Assembly (NCBI GenBank): GCA_017883235.1
Contig: JADGNY010000012.1
Location: 18,573 to 82,572, forward strand
Length of the DNA: 64,000 bases
DNA from: Thermoanaerobaculia bacterium
Lineage (GTDB): Bacteria; Acidobacteriota; Thermoanaerobaculia; Gp7-AA8
Direction: 5' to 3'
Position 1 is the stretch's first letter, and the number at the start of each line of letters is the position of its first letter. A program made the position numbers and the translations under genes. The notes beneath the pieces were generated by a model. It worked only from the letters and a program-made list of their open reading frames with translations. It had not been told where the DNA came from and made no database searches. Below, in pieces: positions 1 through 7,712 of this stretch.

Positions 1-159
1 GCGGCGGAGCTTCTGGAGCGGTCGTCGCGACCCATGGATGAAATTGCGGTCCGCTCCGCGCTCGGAACCCGTGCAACGCTGTTTCGTCTCTTCGTCGAGC
101 AGTTCGGTATGACGCCGGAGGAGTACCGCCGTGAAGGTGCGCATGCAGGCAAAAAATGA
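1..159 (+). CDS. AraC-family transcriptional regulator, C-terminal fragment
   Basis: The reading frame is open from base 1 to a TGA at 157-159 and gives 52 residues. The segment reads as the last part of an AraC/XylS double helix-turn-helix DNA-binding domain: a helix with LLERSSRPMDEIA, a turn, ALGTRATLFRLFVEQFG as recognition helix, then the family's typical closing MTPEEYRR. The N-terminal effector-binding part lies outside the window, so the ligand and targets cannot be judged. It reads into an accessory region of small genes. The family call is firm; any function beyond DNA binding is unknown. Confidence 0.8.
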   Translation, partial: AAELLERSSRPMDEIAVRSALGTRATLFRLFVEQFGMTPEEYRREGAHAGKK

Positions 160-166
160 GACTTCC
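151..166 (+). repeat. 16-bp direct repeat, copy 1 (second copy at 456-471)
   Basis: AAAAAATGAGACTTCC occurs at the stop codon of the AraC-type gene and again just behind the small gene 211-447. Both copies are followed by a pyrimidine-rich stretch ending in TTCCGCC. The two copies bracket the small gene exactly. Confidence 0.8.
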
Positions 167-210
167 CTCTTTCCGCCATCAAACCTAACGTTATTCTCCG
201 AGCGAAACGA

Positions 211-447
211 ATGAACGCACTAAGCCAATCCAAGCGCATGGGAACTGCCGTGGGAAATCTGCCGGTTCCGGGCCGCATCGATCTCCGGCAGGAGATCGTC
301 GACAATCTGGTGTCGATGCTCCTCCAAGGCGAAGAGATTCTTACGCTGCTGGAGCCCGCTGAGGCGAACGCCTTCCGATGGATCGAACGACACGTAAAGA
401 GGGCGTATGACGAGGTGAACGAAGTTCTCCTACAGCTCGTGGATTGA
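211..447 (+). CDS. Small hypothetical protein, 78 aa
   Basis: I do not recognise this protein. It is soluble, acidic and predicted by eye to be mostly helical, for example IVDNLVSMLLQGEEILTLL and a following amphipathic helix ending in NEVLLQLVD. There is no signal peptide, membrane segment or cysteine. It sits alone between an AraC-type regulator and the HTH-like trio, and is bracketed by a 16-bp direct repeat (151-166 and 456-471), which is compatible with a small insertion or duplication. The start is the first ATG; the upstream CCGAGCGAAACG is only a weak ribosome binding site. Confidence 0.5.
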   Translation: MNALSQSKRMGTAVGNLPVPGRIDLRQEIVDNLVSMLLQGEEILTLLEPAEANAFRWIERHVKRAYDEVNEVLLQLVD

Positions 448-455
448 GATGCGGT

Positions 456-471
456 AAAAAATGAGACTTCC
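456..471 (+). repeat. 16-bp direct repeat, copy 2
   Basis: This is an exact second copy of AAAAAATGAGACTTCC, 305 bases after the first. It begins 9 bases after the stop codon of the small gene 211-447. Confidence 0.8.
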
Positions 472-513
472 TTCCGCCCTCATTCGCACGTACTGTGGCC
501 GTTACGTGAGCTT

Positions 514-807
514 ATGGAAGAAACGATCGGGATGCCCTTGGTTTGGACGCCCGTGATGCGGAAACGCGTGACGTATCGCAGTATCGCCACCACGCGGTTG
601 GAGAGATTCATCCGTGCCCGGAGCCTTAGACCGGCCCAGGTGGGCAGAGCTTCCGGCGTCCACCGCGCACGACTGCGAATCTGGCGTAGCGGGGCAGCTT
701 CGCCAACTCTTTCGAGTATTCGCAAACTCGTGCGAGGCATGCGCAAGCTGACCGATGACCTTCAGATCACGGCAAACGATCTCTTTCCGCTCGACGACGA
801 TGGATAG
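514..807 (+). CDS. HTH-like mini-protein A of an overlapping paralogous trio
   Basis: This 97-residue protein has the layout shared by the next two genes: a helix RLERFIRARSL, a turn AQVGRASGVHRARLRIWRSG resembling an XRE/Cro-type recognition segment, a conserved PTLSSIRKLVRGMRKL helix, and the tail ITANDLFPLDDDG. That pattern suggests a DNA-binding or XRE-like fold, but I cannot name a family. Internal ATGs at 532 and 556 are alternative starts; only the part from about residue 20 is shared with the paralogues. Its last codons overlap the next gene by 8 bases, because GAT-GGA-TAG contains the next gene's ATG. Confidence 0.6.
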   Translation: MEETIGMPLVWTPVMRKRVTYRSIATTRLERFIRARSLRPAQVGRASGVHRARLRIWRSGAASPTLSSIRKLVRGMRKLTDDLQITANDLFPLDDDG

Positions 808-1057
808 GCATCCACCGCGGCTCCGAGGAAAAACACGCCTCGATCGCTTCCTGGTTGCCAGGGGGATCGGGATTGCGGGGTTTGTCGAGGAGACCGGCCT
901 CAGCAGACAGTGGTTGCAGCGCGTTCGCTTCGGCGACGCGGAACCTACTGCCATGTCCATTCCGCGTTTCGTCAAAGCCGCCCGTCTCTTGGCAAAGGAC
1001 GACTCAATCAAGGCAAACGATTTGTTTCCACTCGACGACGATGACAGTCCGCAATAA
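800..1057 (+). CDS. HTH-like mini-protein B of an overlapping paralogous trio
   Basis: This is an 85-residue paralogue of the preceding gene, read in the next frame. It has TRLDRFLVARGIG, then VEETGLSRQWLQRVRFGDAEPT (HTH-like), SIPRFVKAARLL and the tail IKANDLFPLDDDD. The track starts this frame at 755, but those 15 codons are a shadow of gene A; the ATG at 800 lies in the acidic tail of gene A, and similarity to the paralogues begins after it. There is no separate ribosome binding site, which fits translational coupling. It overlaps the third gene by 17 bases. Confidence 0.6.
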   Translation: MDRHPPRLRGKTRLDRFLVARGIGIAGFVEETGLSRQWLQRVRFGDAEPTAMSIPRFVKAARLLAKDDSIKANDLFPLDDDDSPQ

Positions 1058-1277
1058 AGCACCGCGCTCGCCTCTGGAAGCCACGTTCATCAAGTACCGC
1101 CTTGAGGTGACGACGGTTGCGCGCCTAGCCGGGACAAACAGGATGCGCATCAACCGGCTTTTACGCGGCATAGCTCCTGCCCGTGGCCCCTTTCGAGCCC
1201 GTCTCCTTAAGGTAATTCGATATTTGGCAGATAGCCAGTCCATCACCGAGGCCGATCTGTTTTCAGCTGATGGATAG
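1041..1277 (+). CDS. HTH-like mini-protein C of an overlapping paralogous trio
   Basis: This is the third paralogue, 78 residues, in yet another frame. It has LEATFIKYRLEVTTVARLAGTN, a basic turn RINRLLRGIAP, the helix RLLKVIRYLADSQ and the tail ITEADLFSADG. It is the most diverged copy: the acidic LDDDD tail has shrunk to SADG. The start at 1041 lies inside the tail of gene B, at the same nucleotide motif (CTCGACGACGATG) that starts gene B. Its own end again carries ATGGATAG, whose ATG opens a 58-codon frame (1270-1446) with no resemblance to the family. Function unknown. Confidence 0.6.
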   Translation: MTVRNKAPRSPLEATFIKYRLEVTTVARLAGTNRMRINRLLRGIAPARGPFRARLLKVIRYLADSQSITEADLFSADG

Positions 1278-1388
1278 TGGCTCCCGAACGCACACAGAAT
1301 ATGCCGGTAGACGCGAGAGGCAAACGCGCCCTTTAGCAGGGAGCTCATCGCACTCTGAGCGTCTCGCGCGAAGAAAAAGGGGGCACAT

Positions 1389-1607
1389 ATGGCAGCTGGA
1401 GTCATCTCGCGTCTCTTCTGGTCTGTACTTTTCCTTGGTTGTATGAGTTCTCGCCCCACCGTCTCATCGGGTTCGCAAACCTGCCCCGACAAGAACGGAG
1501 GGGTTGAGCAAAGTGCCTCCGTTACATGTCGAGCGGGGTTCCTGCCGGAGTGCTCCGGCTGCGGATCACAGGCTCCGACGTGCCGTTGCGTTCCCGTTCC
1601 TAAGTAA
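1389..1607 (+). CDS. Possible small secreted cysteine-rich protein
   Basis: This 72-residue frame begins with MAAGVISRLFWSVLFLGC, which looks like a short signal peptide; the FLGC could be a poor lipobox. The rest contains seven further cysteines (TCPDKNGG, TCRAGFLPECSGCG, PTCRCVP). The ATG follows a purine-rich AAGAAAAAGGGGGC stretch that could serve as a ribosome binding site. I recognise no family. The small size means it may be a chance frame, but cysteine pairing and the leader argue for a real gene. Confidence 0.4.
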   Translation: MAAGVISRLFWSVLFLGCMSSRPTVSSGSQTCPDKNGGVEQSASVTCRAGFLPECSGCGSQAPTCRCVPVPK

Positions 1608-1672
1608 GGTCTCCTTCGTGCAGCAGCGAATCCCGCGTTTGCCATTCTAGGTGGACAAGCATGCAGTACTTA

Positions 1673-1701
1673 TTGACAAATGGTCAGCCGACGCCTAAAT
1701 T
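1673..1701 (+). promoter_or_regulatory. Predicted sigma-70-type promoter of the gene at 1738
   Basis: There is a perfect -35 hexamer TTGACA, a 17-base spacer and a -10-like TAAATT, placed 37 bases before an ATG that has a strong ribosome binding site (AAAGGAGG). The -10 is imperfect. Confidence 0.55.
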
Positions 1702-1737
1702 AGACCTTGATATGTCGAAGTAGAAAGGAGGTACAAG

Positions 1738-3450
1738 ATGCTCCGAAAGGCCGTATTTCTCACCAGTCTGGTTCTTATCGCAGCAGTGGCGATGGGACAG
1801 CAAAGCGACGCGGCATTCTGGCAGACGCCCGGCAACACGGTGCGTGATGCAAAGGGCAACATTACCTACACACAGGTCAAGGATCCGAAGAACTTTACGG
1901 TGAAGATTTTCGATCGAGGACAGTGGGTCACCTATCACTACGAGCCGAACAGTACGAAGGTGGCGAAGGTTGAGGGGCCCGACACGTCGGAAGACTACCT
2001 GTACGACGGCGACTATTGGAACGGTTTGACCGTTCACGCGCACGGCCGTGCGCACACCATTCATGCTACGGATACGACCGCTGTGGCCGACGGCATGCCG
2101 GCCATCACGATCGAACGTGACGCAAGGAACCGTGACATTGCGGTGAAGCGCGGAAACGATGTCGTTGCAACCATCAGTTACGATGCAGCGGGGCAGGTGC
2201 GGCGTCTGACGATCGGGACAATGACGCTTGATTTTTCAATCCAACCCGACGGCATTCATGAGGTATTGACGGCGAACGGAGCAGTGCTCATCACGACCGT
2301 GGCAAAAGGGAAGGGCAAGAGGCAATTTCCAATATCGCTCGATCCCGTCACGGACCGATTGGGCCTAGTATCCGACTGGCGCAATACAGTACGCGTAAAA
2401 AGCAGCGCGACCGGATCGCTGCTTTCGGTGAGTGATGCCTTGAGCCGGCCAATCGCAGAAATGGTGCAACTAGGATCGGTGTTTGCTGCTTTTGACACCA
2501 AGGGTGCGCCACTGTTCTACGACCTACGGCTGAGCTACACCGCCCTTCTGGAACGCGGTGACAGCGACACCGGTCCCGACCCGACGACGGAGTTGAATGG
2601 CGTGTTGCCCAATCGCCTGATCGTCCCAGTCACGGGCGACGCGTCAGCGTACGTATCGTCTCCTGCAGACGGCTCAATCTCCAGTCTTTGGACATCTATT
2701 GGGAACGCGACGTCAACAGTTCGTTTTGTCGTGTATCACGAATCAGCGAAGGCAAACGGCGCCAATCTGCGAAATCCGCCGGTGACATCATCATCGGCAG
2801 TGGTTGGGGACGTCCAGCCCACCGGCGATCATGGACCATCGCGCCGCTCATGATGTGGCAATGCGGCTCCCAGGAACAGTGGTCATGCGACTCCTCAGGC
2901 GGGTCGGGCTATTGCTACAATTACTATACGCCGGTTTACTGTGACAGCGGCGGTGGAGGTGGCTATGACCCGCCGCCCGATGATAGCGGTGGTAGCAATG
3001 CAGGTACGGCTACGGGCACCAGGTAAACAGCGACCCTGCGCTTAAGGTCGCAGTAAACAATGCGCTGAACAGTGCTGTCGGCAAGTTTGCGAACACACGC
3101 TGTAGCCAGGATTTGTTTAAAGATACCAAACTCACAGGCGGCACAACGAGTCTCGCCGATGTGCTTGCTCAGGCTGGCAACGACGCGGCGAGTTGGCTGA
3201 CGAGTTCGTTGACGTACATCAATGGGTTTACGAACGGCTCATGTGCGGACCACCCGCCGTTACGACTGTAAACAACAAGACTGTTAGCGTGTGCACGTCA
3301 TTCAAGAACCTGGGACCCTCCCAAGGCGCCGTGATTCTCATCCATGAGGAATTACACACCCTCGGCCTGACGGAGAAACCTGGCTATCCGGATGCTGCGA
3401 TGGACTCGTCGCAGATCACGCAGTTGGTCATGGACTATTGCGGCGGATAA
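1738..3450 (+). pseudogene. Secreted YD-repeat-like protein with C-terminal HExxH domain, broken by three frameshifts
   Basis: The gene starts with a good ribosome binding site (GAAAGGAGGTACAAG) and a signal peptide (MLRKAVFLTSLVLIAAVAMG). Frame 1 runs to 2853 with RHS/YD-like strands (TIERDARNRD, ATISYDAAGQVRRL). Coding then continues in frame 3 (MMWQCGSQEQWSCDSSG, a Cys/Tyr/Gly-rich linker), next in frame 2 (bases about 3005-3250: LKVAVNNALNSAVGKFANT, DAASWLTSSLTYINGFT), and finally returns to frame 1 (SFKNLGPSQGAVILIHEELH, then a short tail to 3450). The HEELHTLGL motif looks like a zinc-peptidase active site. All three changes are in the same direction, as from single-base losses. Either this is a decaying gene or the assembly carries indel errors. 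Confidence 0.6.
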
Positions 3451-3548
3451 TGGTTACGGCAGCGTTGTAATCAGGTCACCCACCCCCTTACATCAAGAAC
3501 CTCGCATTAGGTCGCTTTTTGCGGTTCTCGGTTCTGGGTCTGTCTCGT

Positions 3549-3578
3549 GTGACGGCTTCGGTTTGGCGGAGCCGTCAC
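3549..3578 (+). terminator. Hairpin in the 3451-3868 gap
   Basis: GTGACGGCT and AGCCGTCAC form a 9-bp perfect stem around a short loop, about 100 bases behind the broken secreted gene. There is no T-run, so termination is uncertain. I see no convincing gene in the rest of this 418-base gap; its listed ORFs lack ribosome binding sites and recognisable domains. Confidence 0.4.
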
Positions 3579-3868
3579 GGTCGTCGTCGAACAAGTCGCG
3601 CCAGACACTGCTCTCCTGGAGAGAACGACCGTCGAACCGAACCTTCTCATGAAAGCGATTTCCGACTGATGCGAGAGAGAGCAGAAAGACATGACTGTTA
3701 TGGCGGCTGGCGGCCGAACCTCACCTCGAAAGGCACGCCTGCTTCAACCTCGTGCCACTTGCCCCGCGTAATGATGGACCGGGACCGGACGATCAGACGT
3801 ATCATCACCGATGGCACATAGTTCGCAACTTTGACCACCGATTCCTAAGCCAGCCGTCCGCGAAGACC

Positions 3869-4249
3869 ATGACCCACACTATTCAGGACATCGCCGAAGC
3901 ACTGCTGCGACATCTCGCGGCGACAGAGAACGACAAAGAAGCAAATTATTGGGCATGGGAGTGCGTCGAAGCCATGATCGACGACGGCAGTGCGTTGGAA
4001 GCCTGGTCGGTAATTTTGCGTGCAATCCGGCTTGCACCCACTGATCGGGAATTGAGATTCCTTGGTGCTGGTGTTCTGGAGTCATTGCTGCACCGTCGCG
4101 GCTCAGAGGTTATCGACGCTGTTTCGCAACAGGCTGAGCATGAACCTAGAATTATGACAGCTTTGAGAGCCGCATACCTATCCGATGCCGACGAAATGGT
4201 GCGGCGGCGAGTTGAGCAGCTTGCCCGTAAGGTGAGCGTTGATGGCTGA
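3869..4249 (+). CDS. DUF6869-like protein
   Basis: This 126-residue soluble protein matches from memory the DUF6869 pattern: EANYWAWECVEAM near the N-terminus, then the helix pair with AWSVILRAIRLAPTDRELRFLGAG and LESLLHRRGSEVIDAVSQQA. DUF6869 has no established biochemical role. The track opens the frame at 3752, but the first 39 residues look non-coding, so the ATG at 3869 is preferred. It lies behind the broken secreted protein with its HExxH domain; an immunity role towards such a protein is conceivable but is only a guess from the order of the genes. Confidence 0.6.
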   Translation: MTHTIQDIAEALLRHLAATENDKEANYWAWECVEAMIDDGSALEAWSVILRAIRLAPTDRELRFLGAGVLESLLHRRGSEVIDAVSQQAEHEPRIMTALRAAYLSDADEMVRRRVEQLARKVSVDG

Positions 4250-4344
4250 GATCGCGATCGGTGGAAGAATGGTGTCGCCCGGAGCCGCGGAGGTACGAGG
4301 CATAAAAGACGGTCGCGGCGGTCGCGATGAGCGGAGACGCATTC

Positions 4345-7300
4345 ATGGGTAACGAAAGCCATAGGGCCCGATTGGCCGTACTTCTGCTTGTGTTTGCGTC
4401 GTGCGCCCAGTCACCTGTGCCTGAGCGGTTGGCTGTAGAAGAGCCGACGATCATTGATCGAAGCCGGCCGCATCAGCAGATTGCGGAGCTTCCCGCGCTT
4501 GACGCGATGGCGGCCGTCGATGCTGTCTATCGCCTGCTGCCCGATCGGCGGGTGCTTCTCGCCGTGCGCGACATCTACGAGCTGCATACTGGACAGACGG
4601 CGAGCGTGGAGATCGATTTTCGCGGTGGCGGTTGGGAGCTTCATTGCGCCAACCGTCTGGTCGGACGCCTGACGGAATTGCCCCAGTTTGGAGAGGATCT
4701 GGCCTTGTTGTCGTCCTGGTCGCGCTCGCTCGCGCCGTCGCCGGCAACGCCCCCGCTTGCACCGGAAGTCAGCGCCGAGGCCGATCGACTGCAGGAGTCG
4801 TTTTCTCCGCCAGCCCTCATTGCTGCGATGCGGTCGCTCTCACGGGCGGCGGGCAGCGGGCCGCTCGGAGCGGACGTTCTGCGTCGCGCGGCTCGCGTTG
4901 CCGTCGATCTGAATATTCAGATGACGGACACCTACGGCGTTGGCGACGCCGTCTCGGCACGCGCACTCGCGCTCCTTGCGATGGCTCGCGAGGCTGATCC
5001 GCAATTTGGTGCTGAGGAAGCCTCGCTGTTCGCGGATGAAATGGGCTATGCAACCGAGGCGCGGGAGATGGCGCTGCGACTGCCGGCCGATGCCGTGACG
5101 CGCATCGCTACCGGTATCACGCCCGCTCGGGCAGACCTGTCGCCGGCGAGCGCGCGCCGCTCGTATCTTTCCGCGCGGCAACTCCTCATTCACGCCGGTG
5201 GTAACGAGCGCATTGAATCCGTCGCGCCATACCTGGGCCGATTGCACGCCCGGGCGTTGCCATTGCTGTTGCGGAAGAGCGATTTCGAGAATGCCGTCGC
5301 CGCCGCGCACTGCGTTGAGGCGCTTGTCGTCGATGACGTGACGGGCGCCGGGTTCACGGATCGCATCGTGACGTTCGGCGGGACCGCGGAGTGGTTGGCA
5401 GAGGCCCAGGCAACGATTCCGGCGGCGAGGAGTGCGCCCGGAGCGCTGGCCGCGCAATATGAGTCGGCCCGCGCCAGGTACGCACGCGGCGCGGCGTCAC
5501 GTCTTCTGGGAAGCGACGCCATTCTGAGTTTCTACGACGCTGTTTTCTATTCGGCCCTCGGCGCAGAGCTTGGCTTCTACAGTTCCAGTCTTGCCGACAG
5601 CAAAGCGACTAAAGATTTCGTCGGGTCGATCGGAACGACTACGTCTGAGCCGGGCAACGAGGTGCGATCGGCGATGCGCGCGGCTGCTGCCAATCATTTC
5701 GAAGGTGGCCGCGGTGTCGAGCCGCAGGCGATCATCGGCTGGAATCATCTCGGTGGTGCGATACGAGCGAATACGCTGCTGGATTTGACCTCGGCCCGTG
5801 GAATTGATCAAGGCGTTCGTAGTGCCGCGTTGACCTCGTTCGCGGCACTCGATGGGCGGCCGCAGCAGATGCTGAGCGCAGGCCGTGTCGCACTGGCGAT
5901 CACCTCGGATCCCTTACGGCGGGACCGCTACATGCGGACCGCCTTTCAACGTTCGCCGAGCGTCGCCGATGAGGGCGTTCGTGCGTGGTACTACTACCTG
6001 AGTGGCGACGTCGCGGCGTTGCGCCTGCTCGCCACACAGGAAAACGCACGCCGGGCCGATCGCGCCGTGGCCACGGACTATCTCGGGAAGCTCGGCGACG
6101 ATGCCTTCGCCGGCCGCAATTTCGAATCGTTGCTCGCCGAATCGTACGAATACGTCTATCCGATTTATGCGGGATGGCTGAATCGCCGTCAGGCGTGGGC
6201 AGCGAAAGAACGAGCGGTGCGCCGGTGGCTGGCCAGCCATGCCGGGCAAAACGCCATCGAAGACGCGTATTACACATCCAGCCTTGCCGACGCGCTGGAG
6301 CACCAGGGACGCTACGACGAAGCGTGGAAGATCGTGGAGCCGCTCATCGACGTCGGGAGCGCGAACATCATCGGAACGGCGGTTTCGCTGCTCCAACGCC
6401 GTGGCCAGATCGAGCGGGCCAATGCACTTGGACGGGCCATGATCGAGCGATACCCAAGTGCCTGGAGCCGTTCAGAATTTGCCGTAATCCTCTGGCGGGA
6501 GAAGCGCTGGCAGGAAGCAGCAGCGCTGTTCGATCCGAAAGTGGCGCGCTACTCGCGCTCGGAATGGACAGAACACGTGCCTGAGGACTTCGCAGACACG
6601 TTCGAAAAAAGCGATGCAGCTGCGGTCTCTTCCGCGATGGATGCATTCCTCGATGCCGGCATCGACCCTTCGGATCTGCTGGTGTCCATCCCCGAGGCTC
6701 TACGCAAACATGGCCGCGCCGATCTTGCCTTCGTTGCGGCGGAGCGTGCTTGTCTACGCCACCCTTTGACGCAGAAAGGTCCCGGCGCCGCCACCGAACA
6801 CGTGCTCGCCTACAAGATGCTCGCCGCGGCGAAAGGACCCGACGCGGCGATCGAATGGTTGCGGTCACGGACACCGGATGCCGCCGTTCTGCAACTGGTG
6901 GTGCAGATGTATCAGATGCGGCAGTACGCCGCTCTCTTTTCAGTAGCCAGTCCCAGGCCGGTGGCGGGGAAGAACATCGAACTACAGGTTTATCTCGCTG
7001 CGGCGCTGACGCAGTTGCGGGCTGCGCCGGATGATCCTCGGGTTGTGGCGTTGCGCCGCGAGGTCGCTGCCCAGCCGATTGATCCCAATTCGCTGCAGGG
7101 CATCACGCGCTACCTTCTGGGCATTAGCGACGAGAAGGCATTCATCGCCTGGGGACGATTGCCCAGCGGCCGCTATTCCGTCGAGTATTTCATCGGTCTC
7201 AAATCCGCGGCCGCAGGCGACTACGATCGGGCCCTGCGGGCGATCCTCGCTGCAACGTACGCCACGTACGGCTCGCCGCCGCAGGTTTGGGCGGACGGAA

Positions 7301-7374
7301 TGTTGAGGACATGGGGCTGGGGCGATCAACACGGCACGTGGCCTGAAGTGGCGCGGCGCACAGCAAACGAGTGA
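4345..7374 (+). CDS. Large TPR-type lipoprotein
   Basis: The protein is about 1009 residues. The ATG at 4345 is favoured over 4327 because GGAG stands 8 bases before it. The leader (MGNESHRARLAVLLLVFASC) ends in a lipobox-like FASC, so the protein is probably anchored in the outer or inner membrane. The remainder is almost all helical; the second half carries tetratricopeptide-like pairs (DAYYTSSLADALEHQGRYDEAW, then SLLQRRGQIERANALGRAMI, then EKRWQEAAALF). No catalytic motif is visible. Such proteins usually serve as scaffolds in surface or secretion complexes. It is separated by only 32 bases from the 21-bp repeat array that follows. Confidence 0.65.
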   Translation: MGNESHRARLAVLLLVFASCAQSPVPERLAVEEPTIIDRSRPHQQIAELPALDAMAAVDAVYRLLPDRRVLLAVRDIYELHTGQTASVEIDFRGGGWELHCANRLVGRLTELPQFGEDLALLSSWSRSLAPSPATPPLAPEVSAEADRLQESFSPPALIAAMRSLSRAAGSGPLGADVLRRAARVAVDLNIQMTDTYGVGDAVSARALALLAMAREADPQFGAEEASLFADEMGYATEAREMALRLPADAVTRIATGITPARADLSPASARRSYLSARQLLIHAGGNERIESVAPYLGRLHARALPLLLRKSDFENAVAAAHCVEALVVDDVTGAGFTDRIVTFGGTAEWLAEAQATIPAARSAPGALAAQYESARARYARGAASRLLGSDAILSFYDAVFYSALGAELGFYSSSLADSKATKDFVGSIGTTTSEPGNEVRSAMRAAAANHFEGGRGVEPQAIIGWNHLGGAIRANTLLDLTSARGIDQGVRSAALTSFAALDGRPQQMLSAGRVALAITSDPLRRDRYMRTAFQRSPSVADEGVRAWYYYLSGDVAALRLLATQENARRADRAVATDYLGKLGDDAFAGRNFESLLAESYEYVYPIYAGWLNRRQAWAAKERAVRRWLASHAGQNAIEDAYYTSSLADALEHQGRYDEAWKIVEPLIDVGSANIIGTAVSLLQRRGQIERANALGRAMIERYPSAWSRSEFAVILWREKRWQEAAALFDPKVARYSRSEWTEHVPEDFADTFEKSDAAAVSSAMDAFLDAGIDPSDLLVSIPEALRKHGRADLAFVAAERACLRHPLTQKGPGAATEHVLAYKMLAAAKGPDAAIEWLRSRTPDAAVLQLVVQMYQMRQYAALFSVASPRPVAGKNIELQVYLAAALTQLRAAPDDPRVVALRREVAAQPIDPNSLQGITRYLLGISDEKAFIAWGRLPSGRYSVEYFIGLKSAAAGDYDRALRAILAATYATYGSPPQVWADGMLRTWGWGDQHGTWPEVARRTANE

Positions 7375-7406
7375 TCCGGTCGTATCGCGTGTGCCGTGGT
7401 TCCTGG

Positions 7407-7617
7407 GCTCCGCATAGCAGAAAGTTAGCTCCGCATAGCAGAAAGTTAGCTCCGCAGAGCAGAAAGTTTGCTCCGCATAGCAGAAAGTTAGCTTCGCATA
7501 GCAGAAAGTTAGCTTCGCATAGCAGGAAGTTTGCTCCGCATAGCAGGAAGTCAGCTCCGTAGAGCAAAGGGTTTGATCCGCAGAATCAACGAGTTAGCTT
7601 TGCAGAGCAGAAGAACT
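7407..7617 (+). repeat. 21-bp tandem repeat array 1 (about 10 units)
   Basis: Units start at 7407, 7428, 7449, 7470, 7491, 7512, 7533 and 7554, all exactly 21 bp, with core CCGCATAGCAGAAAG. Two more diverged units reach about 7617 and one of these is 22 bp. The first two units are identical and decay increases to the right. There are no unique spacers, so it is not CRISPR. The frames printed in the track (APHSRKL repeats on plus, LLCGANF repeats on minus) are artefacts of a period divisible by three. It begins 32 bases after the lipoprotein stop and lies directly before a histidine kinase gene. Confidence 0.9.
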
Positions 7618-7712
7618 GCTCTCGAGAAACGTGCAGGTTGTTTTCCGATGAGTCAAAGAACTGCTCTCGCGGGAATAAACGGCTGTCGATCCGAGAAGCG
7701 CCTGAGCTGCCC

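Noticed and set aside
1270-1446. Fourth member of the HTH-like series
   Set aside because: The ATG lies at the equivalent position, but the 58 residues share nothing with the three paralogues.
7371-7567. ORFs with APHSRKL (plus) and LLCGANF (minus) repeats
   Set aside because: The same artefact over array 1; both strands open at once and the frames run into neighbouring genes.
7407-7617. CRISPR array
   Set aside because: Units are contiguous 21-mers with no unique spacers, and there are no cas genes. The same holds for arrays 2 and 3.
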